Of a stretch of DNA of 64,000 nt, positions 10,440 through 33,000 are shown piece after piece; position 1 is the stretch's first letter, and every line of letters begins with the position of its first letter. The notes under the pieces were generated by a model. That model had not been told where the DNA came from and did no database searches. It saw only the letters and a program-made list of their open reading frames with translations. The stretch lies in NCBI RefSeq assembly GCF_947242115.1, contig NC_074716.1, positions 2,142,001 to 2,206,000 on the forward strand, written 5' to 3'. Origin of the DNA: Biomphalaria glabrata (Eukaryota; Mollusca; Gastropoda; Planorbidae). The position numbers and the translations under genes were made by a program.

Positions 10440-13400
10440 AAACATACATGCACACTTTGACAGGAGAACAAAAAAAGGTCAAACAAACGAATTCATTGTT
10501 CCTAATTAAAAACAATCTGATTTTAATTTCTGGGTGAAATCCAATTTGTGCAAAGAAACATTAAAAAGTTTGGAACGTTATATCATAAAACAAATCTTAT
10601 AATATCTGACAGCAACATTTTGATTTGACGCTAGAAACAATAACACTGAACATTTATACACATGCTTTGCAATACTATGAGTTCATAAGTAAACATCAAG
10701 GAGCAAATCAGGAGTGGAGCCCCCCAGTGCTTTTATAGTTTTATTTCCTCTGGTTGACTTTGTAACGTCTGGAAGTTTTATGGATGATGCCGAAGATTAA
10801 GAGAGGGACCATAATGCATCAGCAACTTTTGACCAGCCCACGGACGTGCATCATAGAGTAAACTAGCATTCCTTTTTTTTTTAAAGATAATACAAGCAAA
10901 TAAATTTAAAAAAAAAACACAAATCATGGTCATATATCTTAATACTGAAGGAACAAGCTCTTTTTCTATATAAAACATAATTAATTAATTACCACTAATT
11001 GCTTAACTAAATTATAAACTTTTAAAAATGTATTCATGGGTTGTCATTGACTATAAATAATTATGCAAAATTTCAACTAGATCCGAGAATGGGAAGTGGG
11101 AGAAAAACCTTGTACAAAATATTATAAGGGGAAAGAAGTAGCAGTTATCAGTTATTCCCCCTTTTTAATACCTAACAAAATAATTAATTACCATAACTAA
11201 TGGGTAAGGTGCAACAAAGAAAATTTACCAGACAGACACTTGATATGAGCTTTGTAAAAATAATAAAGGATAAAGAATGAATTTTAAAACATTAGTTTTT
11301 AATACAGTAAACTATGTGAGTTTGACAGCAGGTACTATTTCAGTTGGAAGCTGAAGAATTAATTGCTATGCCAAAAATTGCCTTGTTAACAAGTGTAGAC
11401 ATTTCTGCTTTCAGAGAATAGAATTGTTTTTCAACAAAACTGTCTCAGTCTCTCATTTTGTGTCAGAAGTTTCTGCATTTATTATGATCTCATTAGATAC
11501 ACAGACATTCAAAACTTGTTTGACATGTTTCTGATGTTTCTTCAGAGTCTGTTTCCTAGTTCGACACGGGATGGCAGCTGGCAAAGTATGAAACCCGGGA
11601 TCATCTAGACGACCGAAGGACAGTTCAGCGTTTTCCCAACAAGAAGTCTGAAAGTAGCTTGACTAGCTAGGGACTATGTTTATGTTGACCAGCTATGCTG
11701 ACAAAGATATTTGTGAACAGAGGACATTGCTGGATGTTCAATGCTATGTACATCAGCTAATAAACCAACTGGTTATTTTGCTTTCACAATAAATGATAGA
11801 ACAAAAATTCTTATATAACTTTAGTAAAAAATATTTCAATATAAACATTTTTCTTTCAGACACAGCTGATTAGCCAAAATGTAATAAAAAAAAAAAAAGA
11901 TGGAGTGGGGGTTGTAATAAAATGGGTCTGTGAAATAGCTATTGGGGCATATTTAGTTTTTCTTGTATTTTTAATAGAAAGAAATATGAATACTAGGATA
12001 CCCTAATTTCCAGTTACTGTGGTATATTTTAATAACCTGTATAATATGTCAACTGAACTATTTTTTGTTTTTCTTTTAAAATGCAGATGTTAAGAACACT
12101 GCTTTTTTTTTGTTGTGACGGTATGGCGTGCTGGCAACTTTTTTCAATTATTACTTTTCTTGTGTTTTAACGTTTATTATTAATTTATTAGTAGTTCATA
12201 GTTAGACAATCCATCACTGAGTATCGGCACCTATTTCTTTACAAAAAAAAGCACTGGGTATGAATGAACCAAAACTAAAACATAAGCTAGGACTTCTAGT
12301 TAGCAGCTCATCTGTTGTAAATAAAAGTCTTAGCCGAATGTACTGTGCCTGACCAAAAAGTACTCTATATTAAATAAAGCCATTACAGATGGTTGAAACT
12401 AAAAGTATACCATACAACATTATTCCAAATAAAAAGATGACAGCAGTTACTGACATGTTAACACTAAGCCTGCCACTTTTACAAGTAGGGGAGAGCAATC
12501 AATACAAAATTTAGTTCGGTAATATTAGCTCACTTTAAAAAAACAACTTGCAATATGAAACACTAAGCATAATGAAATATTAATTTTAAAAAAATCTAAT
12601 AATCTGATCACAATGAATTAAAAATTGGAACATGTTTGGATGTAAATATAATATAAACATTTTTTGTCAACCAATTATAAAGACAATTTATACAATTTAT
12701 AAACATTAAAACAAAATCTTTTTAATTTTTTGAAATATAAAAACAATGAGCTTTAATCTAGAGACAGGAGACAACTGAGATCTGTTTAGTCATTTGACAT
12801 GTGTACTTCCTATTCAAATAGATCCTTGGTTCAAATGTAACAAACATAGAATATCAGATTTGATAAATGTACGCACACAAATGTTTGTAGTTCACATTGT
12901 CTGTTTAACTAAGTCTGACTCATCTGTCCCTTGATTTTCATCATAGGGGTACCTGACAGTTCATGTAGCCAAATACTTTCTTTTTTCCTGGTAAGCAGCT
13001 ATTCTTAGTAAGACATCAAAAAAGAGAGGCCGGTCCTTTCTTGTACTTTGTTTAGCCAGCCAACATTAAGTCTGATTTGTACACTGTAACTCCAGCGGAC
13101 TTTAGATTGGTCTCCAATGTACACTAGACTCACTTTGTCTACATAGAGCAAAACTTTGTTCCATTCACAGACAGCTCTCCAGAAACTGTATCAGTATAGT
13201 TGTATGCAACTGTATTAGGTATCAGTACAAACAGTTCTAAGTCATACAAAGTTTGTCATATGATATAGTGAGCCATTGTCTTTTGAGCTCAGCCGTCAAT
13301 CTGATCCTTAGAGATGAATCACAACTTCATTTCAAACAAAGTAAAGCTTAACTTGACCATAGATACATTGTAAAAGAAAAGGTTTCTACTACAGTTCTTT

Positions 13401-13640
13401 GAATCTTTGAATCACAGCTGTATACCATAGCCTTCTGAACAGATATCACTCTTGGCATATACAAATGTGTATAAATATATATATATTCATAGAACATGTG
13501 TGAACTGTTGTAATATAACAATATAAGATAAAATTATACATCATTTGTGGACATCTCTCAATATACAAGTGAACAAATATTCTAATACTTTTTTTTCAAG
13601 GCACTTTGTATGTAAAAAATTGAATGGTAGATTGAAATGA
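10440..13640. other. AT-rich region downstream of PEX11G
   Basis: Lies 3' of the PEX11G stop on the minus strand, so part of it is probably its 3' UTR. No exon, tandem array or transposon end was recognised. Many A/T homopolymers and several AATAAA-like words occur, so the true cleavage site cannot be chosen by eye. Confidence 0.3.
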
Positions 13641-13646
13641 ATGTCA

Positions 13647-24762
<11,116 letters not shown>

Positions 24763-24924
24763 CTTGGAATGTGAACTAATGAACACTCTAGAGCGTTGTT
24801 GTACTAATGAGGCAGAGAATTTCTTTGCTTCATTGAACTTTCTTTCAAAACTTTAACCTGAAATAATAGCGGAATTAAAATAATTCAAAGTTAACTGAAA
24901 CAAACAAATACAAAACAAAAAGTG

Positions 24925-25105
24925 AAGTACCCCTTTAAGACTTTGTGATCTAAAGGGAAGATAATGTCAAGGAAAATGGGTACCTGGTATTTGTTTGGGA
25001 AAAGTAAAGGTGGTTGGTTATTGTGCTGCCTACATGACACCTTCTGAGGCAACAGAGATGACCTTAACATCATTTGCCTCATATAGATTGCAAGGCCTGA
25101 AAGGG
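24925..25105 (+). mobile_element. SINE family B fragment
   Basis: Body and tail words GGGTACCTGG, GGGAAAAGTAAAGG, ACATGACACC, GATGACCTTAACATCATTTG and TTGCAAGGCCTGAAAGG match the full copy at 34334. The tRNA-like head is missing. Confidence 0.7.
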
Positions 25106-25262
25106 ATATTTTACTGCTTCAAAATATTAATGCCAGCATTTTGTGTGCGGTAAAAGGTACTTTCCCAAGACTCCACATTGACTCTTTTTCAAAGATGGCA
25201 AACAATATAAATGATAAAAACAGAAACAGGGACAAAAAATTGCACTTAACTGGAACCTAAGG

Positions 25263-25882
25263 CAGGGGGTTCTCAACCTGTCGGTCGCGACCCCTTTGGG
25301 GGGTCGAATGACCATTTGCCACAAATCGCTTAAGTCTATCAGAAATTTGGGTTTTTCATCTATTTTTCTTAAAATTTTATTTAGTCAAATGATTTCTTAG
25401 TGTTATGACAAGCACACTTGTACCATAAATGATATACATTAAAGATAAACTTTTTTTTTTTAATTTAATTGCAATTTTATTTTACATTTAATAAAATTAC
25501 ATTTATATAAAGCTTTTGCTATGTAAATACATCATGGATGTCATATAGATACAAGACACCGATAGCAAAGACAAACAGACACAAACACTCTTTTGTTCCC
25601 CTGGCAATCAAATCATTAAATAAGAACAATCTGGTATAAACTTTGTCACATGTAAATTATGAGTGAGTCTGGTGTGAATGTACACTTTGGGTTCTTATAG
25701 TTATAATGTTTTTTGTTTGATGTAATGCACAAATTGTAAGACAAATTTCCTTACGGATAATAAAGATTATTATTATTATTATTATATATATATATATGAA
25801 CAAAATAAATTGTATGGTTGGGGTCGCCACCTAGTAGAGAATCGTATTAGGGCTCGCCAAGCTAAAAAGGTTGAGGACCGCT
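25263..25882. mobile_element. SPIN-like hAT MITE interrupted by a LINE tail
   Basis: Left end CAGGGGGTTCTCAACCTGTC with GTCGCGACCCCTTTGGGG. Right end GGGCTCGCC...AAAAAGGTTGAGGACCGCT. These match the termini of the intact copies at 40868 and 51249. The centre is displaced by LINE family M sequence, so the LINE landed in an older hAT copy. Confidence 0.65.
25450..25795 (+). mobile_element. LINE 3' end, family M, with (ATT)n tail
   Basis: Contains ACAGACACAAACACTC, TTTGTTCCCCTGGCAATCAA, TGTAATGCACAAATTGTAAG and GGATAATAAAGATTATTATT. It is the same 3' end as at 36972 and 45683 (minus). The encoded DTNTLFVPLAIKSLN resembles the last residues of LINE reverse-transcriptase proteins. Confidence 0.7.
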
Positions 25883-25926
25883 TGGTAAGGATACGTTATG
25901 TTATAAATTACAGATGTTCTTTCCCT

Positions 25927-26042
25927 GAATGGCTGCCTGGTCATGTGATATGCGCTCTGGACTGTCGTTTCGGTGGTCCTAGGTTTGAGCAGCTGCATGC
26001 CGCTATCCCTCTATATCCTGAAACAGGTTTAGGCTAGGAAGT
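25927..26042 (+). mobile_element. tRNA-like SINE, family A (diverged, shortened)
   Basis: ATGGCTGCCTGGTCATGTGA, CTGGACTGTCGTTTCGG and TAGGCTAGGAAGTAAT. The tail is missing. Confidence 0.65.
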
Positions 26043-26213
26043 AATAATAAACAAAGAAACAACTCAAATGAAGCAAACAAGCTTCCAAGAAGAAGACAGA
26101 AGATAATTTGATCTAGATCTACATCATCTAGATCGAGATTTCCTATGGCAGCCTATGCCATGCTAGCCTATATATCTATAAATAGTCTAAATGTAGACTT
26201 AGATTGAGATATC

Positions 26214-26381
26214 TGGACGGCTGTCTGGTCCTGCAGTGTGCATTGGACTTGCGTTCGGACCCATCGCTGGTCTTAAGTTTATACCCTGCCCACTCTGATC
26301 CCCCATCGTCCTGTGAGTGTTTTGGACTAGGAAGAAAATTATCTTCAACTCTGAAGGAACATCCAAAACATATAAACAAAA
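26214..26381 (+). mobile_element. tRNA-like SINE, family A
   Basis: GGACGGCTGTCTGGTCCTGC, TTTTGGACTAGGAAG, TCTGAAGGAACATCC and AAAACATATAAAC. An older copy, with a degraded box B. Confidence 0.75.
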
Positions 26382-26584
26382 ACTATTTTCTTTTACTTTG
26401 TGATATAGATCCAGAATAAAGTCTGTACTATATCTAACATTCTTCAAAAGGGTCCTTTGATGGGAAGTTTTACTGAATTATCTAGATCTGATGATCTATC
26501 TTTAATATAAGTATATTATAGGCCTAATTAATATTATAATATACTGTGGCATTTTACTTCTTGACCTTTTCCCTTTGCAACTTC

Positions 26585-27027
26585 TCATGTGGAACAGACA
26601 CAAAATAGAGCAGTGAGATTCATAACAAACGAATATTCACATTTGACTAGAGTAACACCTTTAGTAAAATCACTAAATTTAGAAAGCCTTCAGGACAGAA
26701 GGCTCAAAAGTAAAGTAGCAATCATACATAAAACACTGAACCATAATCTTCAAATACAAAAACAAAATTTAATAAAATACTCTGAAAGACACAAAGATAA
26801 AGGCACATTCCTCGTCCCATATGCTAGGACAAATTTGTACAAATACTCCTTCTTCCCTAGTGCTATTAGAGCATGGAATGGGTTGCCTGAGCTAGCCAGG
26901 AAAACCAGTGACTTGGCAGAATTTAAGTCATTGGTTAATATGCATGACTAAATGCATGACGCGTAGGACGTAATCATCTTCTTTTTTGAAGTAACGTCTG
27001 TATTATATAAGATAAGATAAGATAAAA
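26585..27027 (+). mobile_element. LINE 3' end, family N, longest copy
   Basis: An open frame of 120 residues ends here. It has QNRAVRFITNEYSHLTRVTP, LNLESLQDRRLKSKVAIIH and NLYKYSFFPSAIRAWNGLPE. That is the conserved C-terminus after the reverse transcriptase of CR1/Jockey-group LINEs. The 3' UTR is short and ends in a GATAA tandem (ATAAGATAAGATAAGAT). 5' truncated. At least a dozen shorter copies lie in this window. Confidence 0.8.
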
Positions 27028-27284
27028 TTACTAAAAATAGATACTAAGAGAGTAAAGAGGCTAATTCATGAATGGCTTAATATACTTTAAAATGATTAAA
27101 AATGATACTGATATATATATATATATCTAGTAGTAAGTAATGAAGTGTAGTAGTTGATACACAACTCAACTGCGGTGGGGATCATACTTATCAGATTGGG
27201 CATCTGTAATCATCAGACGGTGTATCATCATAGCATGCAAATCTATGATGTATTAAATTGTATGTAGCACTTTCACCCTTCTCT

Positions 27285-27665
27285 TCTCTTATATATTACA
27301 GATGTTACTTAAAAAAAAAAAAAAGAAGAAGATAATTACGTCTTACGCATTTCATGTGTCATTTAGTCATACAAATTATTATTAGTCAATGACTTAAACT
27401 TCGCTACGTCATTGGTTTTCCTGGCTGATTCAGGCAACCCATTCCATTCTCTAATGACTAGTGGCACTAGGAAAGAAGGAGCACTTGTACGAATATGTTC
27501 TAGGGTATGAAAAAAAAATATGTGCCTCTATCTCTGTCTTTCTGAGTACTTTATTAGGTTTTGTTTTTCTATTTGTAAGTTTAAAATTATGGTCATGGTT
27601 TAGTGTTTTTATGTACTATAGATATCTAGCTACTTTACCTTTTATTCTTCAGTGTCTCTAACTAG
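27285..27665 (-). mobile_element. LINE 3' fragment, family N
   Basis: Reverse complement of the 26585 copy: ATTACAGATGTTACTT, AAGATAATTACGTCTTACGC, then GGCAACCCATTCCATTC and further ORF2 remnant. Frames are decayed. Confidence 0.75.
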
Positions 27666-29240
27666 GCTACTCTAGTCTAAATAAGTTAAATGATTGAGGC
27701 ACTGATTTTACTATCTATTATCTAGATCTAGATTAATTATCTATTTCTTTATCATCTCAATCTTCATTTTTTGAAGTAACGCTGTATAGTATAAAGTATA
27801 AAACGTGTTATTTAAAAATAATAATTTTTATACTATTAGATCTATATAGACTTGATAGACATTATAGATAATTTATAAGTATAAGTACTAGATCTAGACT
27901 CTATATTTTATTAGATCTAAAGATAAGATATTATATTAATTATAGATTAATTATATTTTAATTAAGATCAAAGATGGTCACAGGTGCTAATCTCAGCCGA
28001 CTCAGCTCTGCACTTTGTAACATTTTTCTTTTACTTTTTACTTCTTGTGTGTTTAAAGTTAATTTATATGGTAATTTCCGCATTTAGATCTCTAGTCTAG
28101 ATCTATAAAATAGATATTTAATATATCTAGATTCTAGATTAGATCTATAGATCTAGAACAAGACTGACAAAAGATGCGAACTTTACCTTCGAAATCGTCT
28201 GTTGATTATTTATGGTATCATTGGTGTATTTTCGAGTTCAAAGGTTAAAGTTTAAGAACTGTCGTAAATTTTTTAAATGAAGTTAGAGCTAAAATCACAA
28301 ATCTATATAGCCGCTGCTAGTGTATCATATTTTACGACAATCAAAATTAATGGCGTTTGTTTATATCACAAAGGAAGTCTTCGTGGCGATACACTATTTG
28401 TCTTATTTTGAGCTCAGTCTCAGATCTAATCTAGAATTAACAATAGATCTCTAATTCAGTCTCAGATACATCAGTCCGCCTATTACCCATCAGTCAATCA
28501 ATGGTCTCAGAATGCTTTATTCTAAATCTATTATGTAGATTCAGATAGTATATTATTTTTATATATAAATCTACACTAAGATTAGTAAGATTCTATCTTA
28601 GTAATTCTAAGTAATCTAAGTATTCTAAGATTAAGACAAAAGTTCAAAAGTCTTGAAAAGTTGATTAAGTAAGACATTCATTCAATTAAAAAATTAAGAC
28701 TTTGACTGTCTTTGTCACTTTACTTACTTTAAGTTAAGTTTAATTATTAAGTTAAAAAAATTAAATACTTTAAATTAAAGTTTAATTATTTATTAAAATT
28801 TTAAACTTAAAGTTAAGTTAAAGTAGTTAAAGTAAAGTTAAACTTAAGTTAAAGTATTAAAGACTAAAGTTTAAAGTTTTAAAGTCAATTAAGTATTAAT
28901 TAAGTTATTAAATTTAAATTATCTTATTAGTATTAGTTTTAATTTATTGTTAAGCTCTACTAGACTAGAATACACAATTACAATACTAGATTAGCTAGAC
29001 ATGGTTACTAAGAAAGTTACAGTTAGTAGTTACACAGTAGTCTTTTAAGTCTTACTTAATAGTTAATAGAGACTACAAGAGACACAGAGTCTTCAAGAGT
29101 GACAGTCTTTAAAAAAAGAAAGGTAACCTCATAATCTGGTAATGAGAATGATAAGATAATTGATATGATTTCTCATTGTCATTATCATATTTATAGGAGC
29201 TCTAGACCTAGGAATCTAGTCATTGCCAATCATTTAATTG
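27666..29240. other. AT-rich low-complexity region
   Basis: Dense in AGATCTAG/CTAGATC words, and at 28640-28920 in TTAAAGTTTAA-type low-complexity sequence. No exon, transposon end or array recognised. It lies upstream of the YccV-domain gene, but no promoter can be placed. Confidence 0.4.
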
Positions 29241-29249
29241 CCATTGCAA

Positions 29250-29670
29250 TATGCAGCGCTGCTGATCCTAAACCTTTATCAATCAAATTCATTGTTTTTG
29301 TTATTTCTTGTTATTAATGAAAAGTTATCATGGAATCCCCATGTTGATGAAATTATTAAAAAATCAAGCAAAACATTAGGATTTATTAAAAGAAATTTTT
29401 ACAAATCAAACAAGAATATAAAAATACTTTAGTTTGGCCAATATTAGAATATAATATGCATCTTCGGTTTGGGATCCCTCAACTCAAGAAAAGGTAAAGA
29501 AACTACAACAAATACAAAATAGAGCTGTAAGATTTATAAGTTACGAATATTCCAGTTTGATAGAGTAACACCATTAGTAAAATCACTAAATTTTGAGACA
29601 CTGCAAGACAGAAGAATAAAAGATATAGTTATAATACATAAAGTAACAAAAAAACATAATTTACAGGTGA
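29250..29670 (+). mobile_element. LINE reverse-transcriptase C-terminal fragment, family N
   Basis: Encodes INEKLSWNPHVDEIIKKSSK followed by TLGFIKRNFYKSNKNIK, the thumb-side region after LINE reverse transcriptase. A second part in a shifted frame includes PLVKSLNFETLQDRRIKD. It extends further 5' than the other copies and is degenerate. Confidence 0.75.
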
Positions 29671-30036
29671 ATTCTAGTAGCCCTTTCACCTTGTTCCTTC
29701 CATGAAACAGACAGGCGGGGACACCTCTGTCCACAATGTTCTTCCTAGATCTTGCACATTTTTTGTAGGACACTTGTAGGACACTTCTTTTTTAGTGCGC
29801 TGAAAGATGATGGTCAGCGTAACAGAGGTTCCCCCCCATTAATGCTTTAAAGCTCAGCTTAGATGCTTGTTTTAACTGATAGAGAAGAGACCACCTGACA
29901 GCTTTTTATTTTGCTCCATTGTTGACATCACGTCAGAGGATATGCCTGCGTTCTCAATAGGTCATTTTCTTGTATGCTCTGATACCTCAGAATCTGTTGG
30001 ACTGATAAATATAAATATTACAACACTATTTCAGCC

Positions 30037-33000
30037 ATGCCGTTTCCAGATGTAGGTCAAAGAGGGGGACTACTCTACATTGTGTTGGTTTTAGCCATTC
30101 CTTTACAGTATTACATTTCAAATACACTGTATGTACCATCAGGTCAGAGAGAAGCCGTCTTTAAAAGGTAACGGTCATCTTTGATTTCATTTAAAGATGT
30201 CATCAATTTGTTAGTTGTAGACAATACCTGTCTTTGATAATCTGTTTACTAAGCATAACTTGTGATAGGATGACTAATTTCTTTATTTAAATCCCAGCAT
30301 GCTCTATCAGTTTCCTTAAATTTAGTAAACACTTAAGATTTAATTGCTTACATAAAAACATTCTAAAAAAAGTATATAAATAATGACAATAGTATAAATA
30401 AATAGTATATATAAATATGGTAATTAAACTTAAAAAAATAAATTTCCATCGTCCTAACAGTTTTTCTTTGTGTCAATACAAAGTAAGTAAAGTTCCCCTT
30501 TAGATCTTGCGATACATAGGGTAGATGATGTTAAGGTCATCTGTTTCTTTGGCCAACAGTTTGGATGGCTACCTAGTCATGCGGTTTGTGCGCTGGACTG
30601 TTATTCGGACTTATCGAAGGTCCCTGGCTAAAACCCTGCCCACTCCCATCTCCCATCATCCTGCAGGAGGTTTGGACTAGGAAGTAAATTATCTTCAAAT
30701 CTGAAGGAACATCTGAAACATGTAAAACATTTTACAAACAGTTAACAAGCAGGGTGTCCTGATGACAGCACAATGACCAACCGCCTTTATTTTCTCCAAC
30801 TAAGTTCAGTTACCCTTTAGAGTTGGGTGGTCTCAAGGGCACCCTTATAATCCCGAGATTTGAACCCAGGATTTCAAGCGCTTAACCACTCAGCCACTGC
30901 AACCCCAATACAAATTAATGCCACAGTTGAGTTTCATTGCTAATCATTGTGTAACAAACGACTCAAATGTTGTTTTTTTTTCTTTCTTTTCTCCAGGCTC
31001 ATGAAATCCTTGACCAATATTCACTACAACTATCTGTCGTTCTCTTCATGGCATCGCTGGTGTTCCAATGTTTGGCAGAAAGTTGGCAGCTGGAGCAGTA
31101 AGCTTCTTCTTTAACATTACTTAGCAATGGCTGCCTGTTCATGCGGTTTGAGCCCAGAATTTTGTTTGGTTATCTCGATATTCCCAGCTACATACCCTGA
31201 TACAAATGCCTCACTGTATTGTCATACAGGAGGCTTAGGGTATTTTATATGATGCAAAGAATGATCAGGAAATAAAAAAATACTATACAAGGAAGATGAT
31301 GATAGATTCACAGTTTGTTTGTTGGTAATGATTTTATGGGTTTAATAGATCTAAAGAAATTCAGATGTAACTGTGCATGTTGAGTTTATTTAAAGTATTC
31401 AGGTTTCCATTTAAGGATTGTCTTTTTTTTGCTTTATTCTTTATGGATTTGTATTACACTGGAGTCAAAACAAAGAATGTACATGCACTAGATCCAAGCA
31501 TCCCAATGTGAAATTCACAGAATTCCAGCAGAATAACTCAGAATTCCAGCAGAACAACTCAGAATTCCAGCAGAAGTCAGAATTCCAGCAGAACAAGTCA
31601 GCATTCCAGCAGAACAACACAGAATTCCAGCAGAGCAACTCAGAATTCCAGCAGAACAACACAGAATTCCAGCAGAACAACTCAGAAATTCCATCATTAC
31701 AAGTCATACCATTGGCAGATCTCATAACACTTGTCTATATGTTCATTATCATACAACATCTAAAGGAAAGTCTCGGAGGCTATAAAATTAATCTTCAGTT
31801 GGTGAAGGATTGAGTGTTCCATAACATGAAACATTTATTCCTTAACTTTGTCTTAGTCACTGGGTACATTTTCAAACTATAGATATAAGACATAGTTGCT
31901 AACATAATTTACTAATCTATTCGTTTATGATTAAAAATATATATTTAAAATAAATTGCTTTTATATACAGCATGTTTCATGCTTATAGCATGCTCATTGT
32001 GCTATGTTCCAATCTTGTTTGTGGACCAGTGGGGGCACTGGGCATTTGGGAAAACAAGTTTCTGTGCTGCCTATAGGTGCTCAACAAACACAACTCTGTT
32101 CATGTCAGGATATGAACTCCAAATCTTGTTAAGAGCCACACATCCCACATTGTTATTAGGAAAATATATTTGACACTGTTAACAGTTATTGCGCAGGCAT
32201 CAGTAAACATACATATTGCCATCTCACTATTTAAAACAAAACTATTCATAGAAACAAACTGGATTATGCTCAGAGATATGCATTCCTGATGATAAAAAAC
32301 TTGTGTCTTGACCACAAATTACTGACATTTATGTAAATTGTTTTTAATGTTTTACATATTACTGACATACAATTTATACAATTTAAGGCAAATCAAACCT
32401 TAAATAACACTAAGACACAATAACACAAAGACAATTAAACCTAGAAAATGTAGCCCCCAAAAATTAAACTTAGATAATTCGGTCAAAAATATGTAAATTT
32501 AAAGAAATGTCTTTATAATTTCTTTTCATATTGCATAGACTTTTTTATATAGTGGGTGAAATAGAATTTATTTCTATTTTGGTTTTCATGATTTAAATAT
32601 AATGCAATTGGTTTAAATCTATGAAATCTAAATCTAAACCTTTCTAAGAAAAAACTTTTTTTTTTTTGTTGGTTATCATGTATTTTTACTAATTTTTGTT
32701 TGGTTTATAGTTATATAGGTGAGTGATGTATTGGAGTAACAAACTATCACCAAACAAAATGGATAAAGTTCCACAATGTTTTAAACTTGCTTTTATTTTC
32801 AGCGAGCCACAAAACATTTTTCACTTTTGATACCGATGAGATGGGAGAGAGTCCGGCTTTTGATGTCATCCAGTTCAAACATCCACAAGGTCATTTTGGA
32901 AGTAGGTGGTGTGAATATAAATGTCTGCTTTCTAATACTCCAGATTGTGGATTTTGGCTTTAGAGCAAAATATATATTATTGTTAATCTAGCTCAGTATT

